A stretch of 64,000 nucleotides of DNA. Origin: Haemonchus contortus. Its lineage: Eukaryota; Nematoda; Chromadorea; Rhabditida; Trichostrongylidae. The first letter of the stretch is position 1. Each line of letters opens with the position of its first letter. Below are positions 31,835-45,100 of this stretch, piece by piece. A model generated the notes under the pieces. It was not told the DNA's origin. It ran no database searches and saw only the letters and a list, made by a program, of their open reading frames with translations. The translations under genes were made by a program, and so were the position numbers. Location of the stretch: the NCBI GenBank assembly GCA_000469685.2, contig LS997562.1:15155275-15219274 (forward strand). The letters run 5' to 3'.

Positions 31835-32714
31835 GTTACTTAGTCTTTCACTGGATAACACAGTATCAAAGCAAAACGACTAAATCCTACTTTCTAGATA
31901 GCGCCATAAGAATTACACTCTGATGGATGTATTACTCCTATTGTGATATCAACCTTTAACCGATTACATCTTGTTTACTCCATTAGCGAACCTATGGACC
32001 ACCCCTAAATTGTCCATGGTAATTGAACCACTGAGTTCCTGATCTGCAGTACCGACTCCGCATAGAACGCTTTCGCTTATTCTCTGGCGTATTATAATAG
32101 GTTGTGTGGAAAGTATCTGCCGATAATTGCACATTAGTCCAGATTTCCATTAGGATTTTCTAAGAGCTCTCACGCATATTTTATGTAAAGACACACCCAC
32201 GTGTCAACGTATAACATATCCCGCTCCCTGTTCCTTGCTTGTTCAACCGTAAAATGACCAGACCTCCTAGCCATATTTAGCACGCACTTTTTTACGAGTC
32301 CAATTCCGGCCACTCCGGTGCTTAACCCACTTGGGCTTGTGTCAAGCATTTGGCCATAAAATCCGTTCGGAACAGTTTCGCACCTCATAATAAAGACCCC
32401 ACATAAGGACGCACATGAATCTCGATCCAGGCAACCGATTGCAGAACCATGGAATCCGATATGTTTTCCCCATAAAGTAAGTGGTGTTTGAGTTAGAGTT
32501 TCTATGAAGCTTCAAGAAAGTCTCGTAAGAAATCTGGTTCACTGTGGAATTTCGGGCGAATACTTGCCGCACAACCAAATAATTTTTAGACTTCACTGAG
32601 TTTAGATGTGCTCGACATACCTAAGAGCTGATTCATGTGCCGTACTCCATAGGCGGAGCTCTGTTTGTCTCACGCGTGTTCTGTTCATCTTGGCTTTGAA
32701 CTTAAAAAGGATAA
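31835..32714. other. Unrecognised intergenic stretch
   Basis: No gene or repeat recognised. Minus frames at 32170-32596 lack motifs. Confidence 0.3.
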
Positions 32715-33002
32715 AGTTTCTGGCGTTACTCAATCCAGTCTGAGAGATGCGCCACCGCATTCGACTTCCATTCGGAATCGTAGTGGCGTAATGAGTGCGT
32801 ATGTGGCCTATACAATGACTTGCGGTAGCCAGGCGATGTACAAGTCAGTGCTTTTATTCTCCTAGACGGGTCTGGTCCCAATTAAGTGACGCCGGAGGGG
32901 TGGAAGGCTTGGTTGGCCTAGACGGGCGTCGATCCGGGAGTCGAGCCCCTGACCGTGCGTGTGATATAGTGCGCCACTTGCCACTACACCACCTCCTCCC
33001 TG
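32715..33002 (-). repeat. tRNA-derived SINE, well-preserved copy
   Basis: Colinear with 22540-22825. The minus strand starts GGAGGAGGTGGTGTAGTGGC (box A), then box B as GGGCTCGACTCC, body, and a tail with TAACGCCAGAAAC. It also retains the AATCCAGTCTGAGAGATGCG segment shared with 21.2 kb. Confidence 0.8.
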
Positions 33003-33293
33003 GCTTTAGACTCATTGAAGCTTCTGAATGATTTTTGTCTAGACCTGGATCCCGGATAAAACTCCCTATTTTTTGAGTCATTATTATGAATTCTTCAAAT
33101 AACTCCCTTCATAAGCCAAATTTGGAGAGTACGTAGAACAGTATTACTTTAATACGAAACGAGGGAGCATCTTTCTTCCAACCATAATGAAACAATGAAT
33201 ATCAGGCAGAGAAGGATCGAGGAAATATGAACTTTATCCAGCAGACTCCATTAAAGTCCCAAAGAGACGGCTCTTCATCAGAATTGTAGCAAA

Positions 33294-33306
33294 AAATAAA
33301 CAGCAT
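33294..33306. repeat. Target-site duplication of the RTE element, left
   Basis: AAATAAACAGCAT, identical to 36719-36731. Direct repeats of this size at both ends of a LINE mark target-primed insertion. Confidence 0.85.
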
Positions 33307-36300
33307 CACCTGTATCACCTGTCGTCCCGTTGATCGTCGATTTCCTCGAGCGGGCGCCAGTAACGTCTCCATTCGTCCCTGTTACGAGCCAGAGTGGTCC
33401 AATGAATCGCTCCAGGGACACGAGGATCAACATTCCTTTCGTTCAGAGCTTTCGTGAAGAAGTCTGACCATCTCGTTGGCGGCCTTCCTGGAGTTCGTTT
33501 GATGTCCCGAGGGATCCAGTCAGTAACCGCCCTGGTCCAACGGTCATCACTATATCGCATAACGTGTCCGGCCCACCTGATCTTCGATTTCTTGGCGTGG
33601 TCAACGGCATCCCTGACCTTCGTTCGTTGACGGAGCTCGGAACTCCGGTTTCCCTTCTGCACTTGCGAGTAAAGGGAAATTCCGAGCATCGTCCTTTCCA
33701 AAGCGTGTTGAGCAACGCTGACATCATGCTCATCCTGCTTTCGTAGAGTCCAAGTCTCTGAGGCGTACGTCAAAGCAGGAAGAACAGCAGTGTCGAAAAG
33801 GTGAGCGCGGAGCCGGATGTTCTTTGTCTTCTTCACTACTCCCTCGATATTCTTAAATGCTCCCCACGCAGCGCGTTTCCTTCTGCACAGCTCCGGAGCT
33901 AAGTCGTCCATCATGTTGACTTCCCGACCTAGATACACATAGCTAGAGCATTCGGAGATATTCTTTCCGTTTAGCGTGAAGGGAGCATCAGGTACCAAAC
34001 CGTTTTTCATGAACATCGTCTTCGTTAAGTTCAGTCTCAATCCGATCTTTCCACAAGCATTGTCAAACTCGGCCAGCATTCGTTCCGCCTGCTCGATGTT
34101 CGGTGTTATGAGAACGATGTCGTCTGCAAAGCGGAGGTGGTGTAGATAGCGGCCGTCGACCTTCACTCCCAAGTCTTCCCATTCCAAATGGCGCATGATA
34201 TTCTCGAGAGCGGCACTGAAAAGTTTGGGCGATATGGTATCGCCCTGCCGGACACCTCTCTTCACGTTGACAATGACTTCCTTATAGAATGGTGAAATCC
34301 TGGTCGTGAAGTTATCGTAGAGCTCACGAAGCATCCTTATATATTGAGTAGGAACACCCTGGTTGCCCAGGGCTTCGATTACCGCTTCTGTCTCGACAGT
34401 GTCAAAGGCTTTCTTCAAATCGATGAACGTAAGACATAGCGGCATTTTGTACTCTCGCGATACTTCAATGAGCCTTGTTAGGGTGTGGATATGATCGATT
34501 GTACTGAACCCTTTCCGAAACCCTGCTTGCTCGCATGGCTGTCCTTCATCTAATATTCTGCCAATCCTGTTTAGGATGACACGAGTGAAAAGCTTGTAGA
34601 TTACGGACAGCAGGCAGATTGGGCGATAATTGCCAATATCGTCTGGATCTCCCTTTTTGTACAGCAATACAGTCTTGCTAGTTTTCCACGACGTGGGTAC
34701 TTTGCATTCCGACAGGTACCGCGTGAAGAGCCTAGCCAGAGTTTTGATGATGACTTGTGGTATACTCTTCAGATGTTCTGGTTTGATCCTATCGGGACCG
34801 GGCGCTGTACAGTTCTTCATCGACTTGATGGCATGTCGTATTTCGGAAGGGAGAACCGAAGGAGCGATATATTCGTCTTGCCTGAGATGGTGAGTAGGCA
34901 GGTAGACGTGGCTGTCGAAGAGATCCGAGTAGAAGTCGTAGATGACCTTCTCCATTGCCCTCCGGGATGCAGTAACGGTTCCGTCAGGACGACGAAGGGA
35001 GGTCATCTTGGTCTTGTAGTTGGCGAAGCTCCGTCGGGCTTTGCGTATGCTCTCTCCGGCCTTGGCGGCTTCGTCCATGACTGCTGCTCTTCTCTCTTTC
35101 AGATCTTCCTTTATCGCTTCTCTGCATAGCTTCGCAAGTTCGGACGTTTGTTGATAATTGCCTGTAGCTCGCGCGATTCCACGCTGGCGTATCAGCTCGA
35201 GAGTCTTCGAGGAGAGTCGTCTCTTGGCTTCCTGTAAACTCTCTGCTTTCGTAGCACTATCGTGAAGATGCTCGACGAGCCGGTTGTATTCTTCGTCGAT
35301 GTTGTCGATAACGGAATCCTCCCACTTACTCGCAAGGGAAGCGAAGTGGTCCCAGTTGATGGAGGTCTTGGGGCTTCGTTTCCGAAACTTCATAGCTCTC
35401 TCCCCACGCATTGAGAAGCGGAATCTAGCGCGGAGGAGACGATGGTCCGATCCCGTGTAGAACTTCGGAACAACAGCGACGTCGGTCAGGCAAAATCTTC
35501 GATTGAAGATGATGTGGTCTATTTCATTATGGAACTGTCCACCAGGTGACTCCCATGTCCATCTTAAATGAGAGGGCTTCTGGAACTGCGAGTTACCATG
35601 GATGGTGTGGGTCGTCATGATAAACTCGGACAGCCTTTCACCCTGCTCATTCCATTCCACTCCGTGAGTCCCGATGTGAAGCTCTTCAGCCGTTCTTCTG
35701 GGGCCAATCTTGGCGTTAAAATCACCGACGATGACCTTGAAGAAAGTGTGGTCTTCTCTGTAGAGCCTCTCCAGATCCATATAAAACGCTTCCAACTCCT
35801 CTTCTTCGAGCTCGATGTTGGTGCGTAAGCAACGAAGATGGTCAGAGCTGGAATTGAGCCACATCTTCTTAATCGCAAACGTCCGATTCGGGTTGTTAGG
35901 CTTTCGTACGAATCGATGTTTATGGCCAAGTGCGTGTTGACGAGGACACCTACGCCGCCGACGCCTCTACTGTCGCATGTTCCAAGGAACAGTTCTTCTC
36001 CAGTCTCAAACACAGCGTGCAGCGGGCGATGCCTTCTCGTCTCGGTCAGTCCGATGACGTCGTACTTGATCTTCCTAGCTTGCACCATCAGGTCTTCTAT
36101 ACATGCTGCTTTTAACGCACTGATGCAAGCATCCGTGCGATGAAAGCATAGATCGCCATCTTGGTCCTTCTTCTTCTTTTGGGCACCCTGTTTTGCCCTG
36201 AGATTTTAGCGACCTCTCCCAGCGGTCCTACCCAACGCTGCCGTATTGGGGGCTCCCTTAGGTTCAGGGGAATGAGGCCCATTTTTATTACTGTTTCTGG

Positions 36301-36718
36301 CGGTGAAAGAAAAAAAACCCATCGTGTAGCTTGCCAGGCTCTGACGTGGGGGGTTGGACAAGGGGCTTTGTTTTTGGAGGCGGCCCCGAATCGCCTCCCA
36401 GATACTTCCCAGTGTGACTTGTTCGTCACTCGAATGCAAGCTTTTGGCCGAGTCGATGGGCAGGATACCAACTGCACCCACAGACTCTCCACACACGTAT
36501 GCGTGGATCGCCTGCGAGGAACAGAGGGTATATCGACCCAGCACAGCAGAATCAAGGAGTCCATCCCCTGAATCCACCTGCGTCTCTGGGCAAGTACTGG
36601 TGACTTTTGGTCGGCGATTAACTCCCCTATCCGCCACCTGGGGGCGCCCTACGTAGCCTCGTCACTAACCGGCTGGGGATCCTTCAGTGAGAGAGAACTC
36701 AGTGAAGGAGATCCGTAG
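33307..36718 (-). mobile_element. RTE-type LINE, near full length, one insertion
   Basis: Non-LTR retrotransposon bounded by identical 13-bp direct repeats. The 5' end is at 36718 and the 3' end at 33307, finishing in a short repeated tail (CAGGTGATACAGGTG). Gene order is apurinic-type endonuclease, then reverse transcriptase, then a C-terminal region, as in RTE elements. It is the best-preserved LINE in the window. Relics of the same group are at 3510-6110 (minus) and 51470-52250 (plus). Confidence 0.9.
33315..36160 (-). pseudogene. RTE endonuclease/reverse transcriptase ORF, frameshifted
   Basis: Encodes the protein that nicks the target and copies the element's RNA. The N-terminal endonuclease is in one frame (MVQARKIKYDVIGLTETRR at 36088 to IFVAYAPT near 35830). 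After a one-base shift around 35800-35830 it continues for about 825 codons to the stop at 33315. Visible motifs in order: [11 protein letters not shown] and [11 protein letters not shown] (endonuclease), [38 protein letters not shown] and RFADDIVL (reverse transcriptase, catalytic FADD intact). The C-terminal [15 protein letters not shown] region follows. A second shift near 36.11-36.15 kb separates the extreme N-terminus (KMAIYAF). Otherwise well preserved, which suggests a recent insertion. Confidence 0.9.
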
Positions 36719-36731
36719 AAATAAACAGCAT
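36719..36731. repeat. Target-site duplication of the RTE element, right
   Basis: AAATAAACAGCAT, the partner of 33294-33306. Confidence 0.85.
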
Positions 36732-38454
36732 ACTAAGAAAAAGAGTGGAAAGTTTTTAGTGTGTCTAGCCTTACACTGATAAAGGCTTTTTGCTACATGG
36801 ATCGGCTTCAGCAGTTTCCAGCTGTCATATCTGATTCCGGCATTGGGTTTATTAAAAATAAGTACTGCTACCTAATCGTGGTCAACGGTTACGTTGCCAA
36901 AACTTTTGCTGAAAACTCCAAATAAAACGGGAATGAATCTGCAGAGGGTCTTGCTCATGGAGAATACGGATGCATAACTGATTTTTGGCTCTTATCATTT
37001 TTTTCGTTTCCAAGAAAATTGAAGGCTGTGTTTCCGAGCACGTAAGGTGTTACCTGCAGTCATAACATCATCGTGAATCCTGTACTTCAGATACGAACGT
37101 CGCTTTCTGGGTTTGAAAGGTATGTATGGCGCTGTGTTCGAAGAGATCGTTATGTCACGTTTACTTCGATGCCCTAAATGATAGAGTTCCAAAATTTTCA
37201 GCCCAAAACAGTCATTTTAATTTTTAGTTCTTCCAATGTTGACTTTTTTTTTCAAGGGTGTCATTCATGGGCGCCGATAATCCGTTCTCATTCAAAAGCT
37301 CAGATCATGCGACTCATTTTGAATTTTCCAGCAGGTTTCATTCGAGTGCTATGTTACCGATTTCTTCCAGTGTTGATCAGCTGTGCTGCGGCCTGAAAAG
37401 GTAACGCTTAAAAAGCTCGAGTGAGGTCTCTGGACAAGTACCTAATACAGGACAAAGTTTTTGGACAAGTTCTGCGATCTATAAAACTTGAAAAATGAGG
37501 AGTTTCATTTGATAGCAATAAATAAGAAGAGACAAAAAGTCGAGACGAATCGAAATTCAATTATTATAGTTTAATGCCAAGGTGAACCGAGCGCTTTGAG
37601 CTAAGAAGAGCTCCGCCCGTCCGGCACAGCATACGCACCAAACATGAGGAACGAAAGGTGGCAACATCTTCTTACTTCTAGTACAGATTAAACTCTACAT
37701 GAAAATGGACAAAGGTTACAGAACGTCAACGGATGAAACGAATAGGCCTTGGCCTTACTCGCTGTGGAAAGAGGATTCTCCAGATAGGGGATGTTATCAC
37801 ATATGAGTTTCAAAGATACCCTTGTACAGATCATATCCTCATACTCCTTGGGGCCGCTGAGTTCAAGTTCGGATTGTAGAGAAAATAACGGATGCGAATC
37901 CATGACGTATAGCCGTATGTTCAGGTAACTGTTGTCCCTGAACGTCCCCCTCATTGTTTTGAACAGAGTTTAGATGAACCTTTCTCCACGGAAGACTGAA
38001 CCTTCTGAGCCTTATAAGCTCCAAAGAGGGGCCTAGGTAAGGGCCAAGAGTTCGGCTCCTGAAAAGCTCTATGTCCTCTTATTTTCTAGTAAATGTTTCC
38101 CGATGGCTATGAAAACGTATTCTACTTATAGTTCGGATGAGCTACTGTTTTTGAATTGCAGCCAACGAGCTCCATGGCTGAAGAAATGACATTGAAGACA
38201 CCGATTTGCTTCGTTGAAGAGAGTAAAACCAAAGCGTAAACGAGTTTCCATCCTCCTACATCACCGCTTTGAATATCAAGGAAGGCTAAAGAAAATGTCA
38301 CTTCGGCCGGTAGTTACTTGGAAGGTTAATTCACAGGTGCCTCGTTGCAGGCAGTGGTACTGGAAGACAAAGCGGATGCACTAGTGTATAAAACTGAAGT
38401 GGAATCTTGGCTTTAATCATCCCCTCTTGCGATGCATTCATTCAACGATTCATT
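36732..38454. other. Unrecognised intergenic stretch
   Basis: Minus frames at 36995-37192 and 37688-37954 are rich in basic residues and may be degraded coding sequence, but I recognise no family. Nothing else stands out. Confidence 0.3.
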
Positions 38455-38697
38455 GTTGGAATACATTCGAAATTGTATAGGTGATTTGATACATTCGTGA
38501 CCTATACATTGATTTACGGTAGCCAAGCAATGTTAGCACTTTTTCTTTCCAGACGAGTCTGGTTCCAATTAACCCACCCCTCTGGGGAGGAGGGTCTGAT
38601 TGTTCTTGGTAACGATCGACCTGGGATCCGATCCTCGGACCGTGCATGTGTGATAGATAGTCCGCCACTTGCCACTAACACCTCCTCAACAAATCAG
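38455..38697 (-). repeat. tRNA-derived SINE, diverged copy
   Basis: Minus strand: GAGGTGTTAGTGGCAAGTGG (box A region), CACACATGCACGGTCCGAGG, then the body with CCAGACTCGTCTGGAAAG and ATTGCTTGGCTACCGTAAAT. Box B is mutated. Confidence 0.7.
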
Positions 38698-39156
38698 TTG
38701 GAATCAGTTACGCTCAAAAAGTTACGAGGAATCACACTCCCGTCGTTCACTCAGTGCTAAGCTGGAAGCTGCTTAACATGAGATCGATCAAGTTGGCCTA
38801 ACAAAGCCCATGGGCAAGTTTGGCTGTAGACGGCACAAAGACATTCTTTTCTTCATTAAAATCTTGCATACATCATAAGTAAAGCGTAACAATCTGAAAC
38901 CAGTACAAAAGATGTGGTAATTTACAGCATACGCCTTTTACACAAATATCTTGAACATTGTAGGTCATTGAAAAGATTATAACCTCAAAGACAGAGATCC
39001 ACAAAAAAAAGATCATAACAGATGAAACTTCAAAGAAGTCATTCTTACACAAAAATTATGAGAGGTGAGTGTCCGGAAGATAAAGATCTGTATATTACCC
39101 GATGAAAATGATCTGAAAAATGAATAAGAGGATTTTCGATCACATTGCTTTTGAAA

Positions 39157-42100
39157 TCAAACTAAGAGTTGCATGAGTTGAGCATCGTCAGCCGTTTTGA
39201 ACTTCATAATGAGGTCATCGATGTCAGCCTCACTTGCAGGATTCTCCAATTCTTCCAGAATTCGCGAAGCTTCCTGCAACTAGTGAGGATGTGTTCCAGA
39301 AATATTCATGAGATGCGCTTAATTATTGAACCTCAACGATGTGTTCCGGGAAGCCGACATTCCGTGAGACATGAATTCCGAATGAACTTTGGGCCACACC
39401 AGGACGTACTTCGTATAACATCGTTAGCTGTCCATTTTGTTCAGCTACTGACATCTGCAATATCCTCATTACACTTGAAGTGTCTTTGGGCACGTCTTGT
39501 TCGAAATTCGGCACTACCTGAGCCTGGAAAAGGCTTGTCAAGTTGGTATTGGTTGGGCAAAGGCAAGATGACAGAGCATGCATCAGCTAAGTGGAGCCGC
39601 CTACGGGGAGCGAACGTGCACCGGATGGGGGTTTTCAGGAGCAGAATTCCTAACACGGCTTTCAAAGAGCCTGATAATAAGAGAGATGCTGGAAGGGAAT
39701 GAGCAAAAGTGTCCAAAGGTCGAGTTCTTCTACCCCGAACGGTGTGCTGCGCTCGCCACACCCGATCGCGTACTGTGAAGAAGTTTGGATTTTTTGGAGG
39801 ATGTATACGGTAACCCCCATTAAACCGCTGTCGTTTGACGGGAACTCGGGTAAAAACACCGATACCTCGATGAGTCAACGGATGACACAGCGTAGCTTCA
39901 CCGAATCGTGTGGAGCCATCTTTTGATAGGCTGAAGTCACTTATCATATGGACTGCAGCCGCGGCGTAAACCTGATCCAGGATAGCCCCAAAAAAAATCA
40001 GGTAGAAGGAGTGGCGTTCACGCATGTTTGAACCAAACGCAGCACCCAATGAGCGGAGTGGGCTCTAAACTAGAGGTAGCTCTACTCGAGCAATCTTCTC
40101 TACAAAATGTTCTGAAGGTTAGAAAAACGGATATGAACTAGCGGAGAGAGGTCAAATTTCTATGGGGGAGTATGCGCACAGAGAGGAAATATGTTGTATT
40201 ATTATCATCTCTTCCTGCCCCTTAATGTTAAGATGAGATGAAGTTCAGCTTCGAAGGTGGAGGTTAGTCAATCGCAAATGGAGCCGCTACAACAGTTATG
40301 CCAATATCAAAGATCAAGTTCCCGGCTCAAAAACCGTCGAGACCTATCAAACCTTCCTCCTGTGTGCGTGCCAGACCTGTCAGAAAAACTGAAAGCCTGT
40401 CTTATACTTCTGTTAATCATGCCAGTCACTGGATAAGTCCGTACGCGCTCAGGCGCCGCCGTCCTGAGTGGTTGTGAAGTGCACGGCCGCATCCCAGATA
40501 CTGATTGACTGACGCCAAAAATATTGTTTTTTCAAGCATTTCTAGGGATGATATATTACTGTAGGTACCTACTGCAACGGGGAGAACTATCACATATATT
40601 TGATGTCTCCATTTCGAAAGATATATACCTGCATGGCTGTAGCGCCTGGTTGATTGGCAATAGCTCCCATCTCATGAAAGTGGGTAGCAAACAGACAGAA
40701 ACAACGGACTCTATTCAGAAGATCGCTGAAAAATAGGCTCGATTTATGTGGATTGAAGATGTGATCCCCGAGGAAAATGTAAAAAATACTTTGCTATGGC
40801 CCATGCTAGGCCGAACCCATCATAGGTTGAGGTTCCACGGCCCAGTTCATCAACAATAACAAGCGAATTCGAGGTTGCTGTCTGAAGTGAGGATTTCCAA
40901 GGTATGTTATTTCACACATGGGAAATCACACAAAAAAAAAATAAACAATTTACTTCTAAAATCGTCGCACTATCAAGCATTTCCGCCATGAACGTGGATA
41001 TCCCTCTTGTTTGCTGATCGCTAGCACCAACTCGCGTGAAAATCCCATCAAGAACAGATAAACGAGCATACGATGCGGGAACAAAACTCCCTATAAGTGT
41101 AGAATGTTAAGGAATAACAAATGCCCACGCTCTCAATGAATGAACACAGCCTACCAATTTGTGCCAACAAAGCAGAAATAGCAGCAGATCTGAGATAGGT
41201 ACTCTTCCCACCCATGTTCGCACCAGTGAGTACAATCAATCGATTAGTCCCTTAAAAGTCAAGTAGGTAAGAGAGCGTCTGATATAGCAAAAAATTAATG
41301 CTACAATTATGAAGCATATTCTTAGACCTGAAAGAACCATGACCAAGATAACTGACCAAGATCGATGTCATTCGGGATGAAATGTTCATCAATCATTGCC
41401 TCCAGCACAGGATGACGACATTTTCGTAGTTCGAACACTCCGCTACCTTAATAATCATGGAATACCTCATGAGTTCACACTGGGATACCTATAACCTCTA
41501 AAGAAACCTACCCATGGGTTCCAGTTTTGGTCGCACATATTCTCCAGCTGAATCAGCCACAAGACGTGCCAGACTGGTCACTACATCTATTGTTGCCAAC
41601 ACGCTGCTCAATCCACTGAGCGCTGGAGCGTAGCCAGCTGCAAGTACCACGTATCAGCCATAAAAATTAATATCTATACAAAACATCAACTAAACTGCAT
41701 TCTAAGGACAAAAAAAATCGCTCATTACATCAGGCGAGGGCCAGACTTCACCCATCTTTTCCGGTTTGTCTGTCTCCACCTTAACCTTTGAAAAGGAAAA
41801 AACGGATGATGCTTCCAAAAGAACAAATTTTACCCAACGTCTATGTGCCTGTTGAAAGAATCAGTGAAAGGATACTTAAAATTCTCACTCCTTTCAATCC
41901 CTCAGTTTACATTGGTATCCCTCAGAGTGTATACAGAAAATGCACCGCATGACTACGCCATTCTTCATATTAATACTTCTTTGGGAAGCATGTTAATTAT
42001 GGTGGGAAGCAATCCACAGTGGTACTCAAAAACTCCTGGAAACCAATGGTTCGTGGAGTTCCACATAATAGGCATAACGTCAACAGCACCCGAGATAATG

Positions 42101-45100
42101 AAGAGACCAGTGGAAAATTTTGTAACTTCCCAGATATAAGGCAATCCGGTTCTCTGTGTGAAGTACCAGCAACAGCCAATCTCTTGCATTTCCCACTGAT
42201 CTACGCGCGTATAAACGAAAAGTCGTCGATATAATCTTCTCGATATGTATGTTTATTTGCTTCAGCCTTTCCAAGATTCTGAACTTTATAGGGCTAACGT
42301 TTCGGCGAGTACCGGGTTCGGGGGTCTCTAGTCTAAAGAACTGCCTTTGGTTTATCTCGCCTTATTGTGGAGTCAGTCTCAATGGTTTTTCGACTTTTTA
42401 GGCTCTGACGAAGGCGAACTCGCCGAAACGTTAGCCCTATAAAGTTCAGAATCTTGGAAAGGCTGAAGCAAATAAACATACATATCGATGAAAAGTCATG
42501 CCAAGATTAAAAGAAAGTCGATCGTGATATAATCTTCGTTAACGACTACAACCTTTCACCATTCTCATAGCTATTTAAGAATTAACGGCCTTTTTCGCAT
42601 CCTCATCCCGGCGATAAAGAAAGGGCTTCTATTAGGTTGTAAGGAAACTTCTGGCCGTTCCCACGCACGCGCCATATGAATTCAAATTTTGGCGGCTGTC
42701 CATTCAGATTAATCAACATATTGTGTTCCTTAGGTAAGCCACTAGTTGCTCTTCCTGTCATAGCGCTTTCCCCAGAGTCTGTAAAGTTTTAGAATCCTTA
42801 GGAGGTTTTTTTGGCAGAATGAATAAGACTGCTTTTTGAACGGTTTTACTTCACGAGTTCAAACTTGGTCGGACTCGAAGGATGCAGCCACAAACATTAA
42901 AGTTGTAAGGAGAGAAGGCACTGCATCGGAGCGAACGGTTCGTCGCTGGTTTTAGAAGTTCAGAAGTGGAGACGGGTCAATGGAAGACGAAGAGCGAGTT
43001 GGTCGACCATCGTTAGTTGACCACAATGTTTTGTTAAGAGCAGTGGAAGAAGATCGACGTCAACCTTTAAGAAAGGATGCCAAGAAGATGGGGATCTCCC
43101 ACACAGTCGTCGCTGCCCACCTCTGCTTCTGGAGTAGTGAAGAAGCTTGACAAGCGGGGGGCCACACAATTCCACGGAGCAGCAACAACTGAAGCGCTTC
43201 GAGGTTCAAGTTCGCTCTTGATAAGAAATAATGCCGAGCCTTTTCTCCATCGTATTGTAACGTGTGATAAGAAATGGATCCTGTATGATAACAGGGAGCG
43301 TTCTGCTCAACGGGTGGGTGTGGATGAGCCTCCAAAAAATTCCAAAACCAAGTTTACTCGTCACGAAGACAATGATCACAGTTTGGTGGTCCAACCATGG
43401 ATTAAACCACAACGCGTTTCTTCTTCCAGATCAAACAATCACCGCACAGTCATATTGTGATCAAATTCACAAGAAGTACACAAAACTGGGGCAAATGAAG
43501 CCAGCACTAGTCAGCCACCACGGTCTACTGCTCTTACCCGACAATTCACAACCGCATGTGTCTCGAATTGTCTTCCAGATTTTGAACGAGCTGCGAATCG
43601 AAGCTCTCCCTCATCCACCCTACTCACCAGACCTGTCACCAACTGAATACCATTTATTAAAACATCTGGACAGCTTCTTAAAGGAACGAGCATGCAAAAA
43701 TCAAGACGACGTGGAAGCTGCCTTTCTCGAGTTTTTGGAATCCAGATCTCCGGACTTTTATAGGAATGGAATAGACAGAATTGAATCACGTTGGCAAACA
43801 TGTGTAGAATCGAATGGGGCTTACTACGAATAAAAATGTTCACTTTGGGATGAGTTATAACTTTTTGAAAAGTAGCTGACGAAACGGCCAGAACTTTCCT
43901 TACAACCTAATACCAACCACATTTGCTCCCAGTCTTTCTCTTTTTTGAAATAGTTCCCAGCATTGACAAGTCTTCTAACTCAGGCCTTGATATGAGTCGT
44001 TCTAATGAAGGTTAATTCTTTCTCCTTTCAACAGGTTATTGCCTTGTTCTCTATAGTCCGTTGAGGATCCTGGAGGCCGACCGACTCTATCTGATATCTC
44101 CCTAATTTGTTCGATCGGAGTTTTATGATACGCTAGCCATGGGTTGAGCTAGTTGCATGCTTCGGCATTCATTCGTAATGAAAGCGCTCAAAAAAAGGAG
44201 CTGCCGGCAGAAACTGCCCTTCACTTCTAACAGGCAAACTTTCCACGACAGCAATCCTCTAAGACTCTCACGTTTCTTCATTCTCTTAAATCAGCTTTTG
44301 TAATGTATATTACCGTGTTTAATTTAAGAACACCTCTGAGTGTACGAACTCTGTAAATGAATAAACATACATAAACCGTAAACAACAACTGACCACAAGT
44401 TGCTACGACTTTTTTCTCCAAATCCTGCTGCGCAGCTCGGTATATATCGTTCAATACTTGGTAACTACAAATGAACATGATTAAATATTGAGGAATATAT
44501 AATACATATGAACAACTGCCACTACACCATTCAACAAATTCGTAACTCAGACTCAGAAATACTTTCAGACTGTGAATCTAAGCAGAGAGCGAGAGTATAC
44601 CCCTCTCCCAGCTCATTTGCTCAACGTTGAACTATTCAACGGCCAAGGAAAGGATACTGGGAAGCATGTCATTCAAAATACACTGCATAACATCGTAATT
44701 GTTTCCGTACGCCGATCTCGGACCTACATCCTAAAAATTGCAACTTGATTTTGGGAATAGATTTACAGAACCGTTACAGGACCTACAAAACAATATGTAA
44801 CTTATGAAAGGTCTAGTTATCGTCATCTCCTGACATCATTAGTTGTAGATTACTTTACCAGTCCTTTCCCGGCAGCTCTATATCGGTACACGACAAAGTT
44901 CTAAGTACGAATGACTACCCTCACCCACCGTTCATTAAGTTCGATCAAATCGTCGTCTTTGAATCGCACACCTCCACCTTTCGTTGTGTCGACGATAGTG
45001 ATGAACTTGCATGAACGAAGATTTTTCTCTTCCTAAAGAAATCATTCAACTTATCGGTTATTCCTTTACATAATGAATGCTATCATCTTTGACTGCACTT

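Noticed and set aside
35568..36656. Plus-strand frames over the RTE element
   Set aside because: Antisense shadows of the endonuclease/reverse-transcriptase ORF and 5' region.
39441..40049. 202-codon minus frame inside msh-2 intron 20
   Set aside because: No recognisable motif, overlaps the end of a real exon in another frame, and lacks splice or promoter context. Kept only as an open question.
42400..42450. Functional hammerhead ribozyme
   Set aside because: Stem I does not pair and stem II carries an extra unpaired A; reported only as a partial core.
44641..44730. Apparent msh-2 exon with good GT-AG borders
   Set aside because: Direct joining of 44929 to 44464 restores the conserved [13 protein letters not shown] segment; including this block breaks homology.
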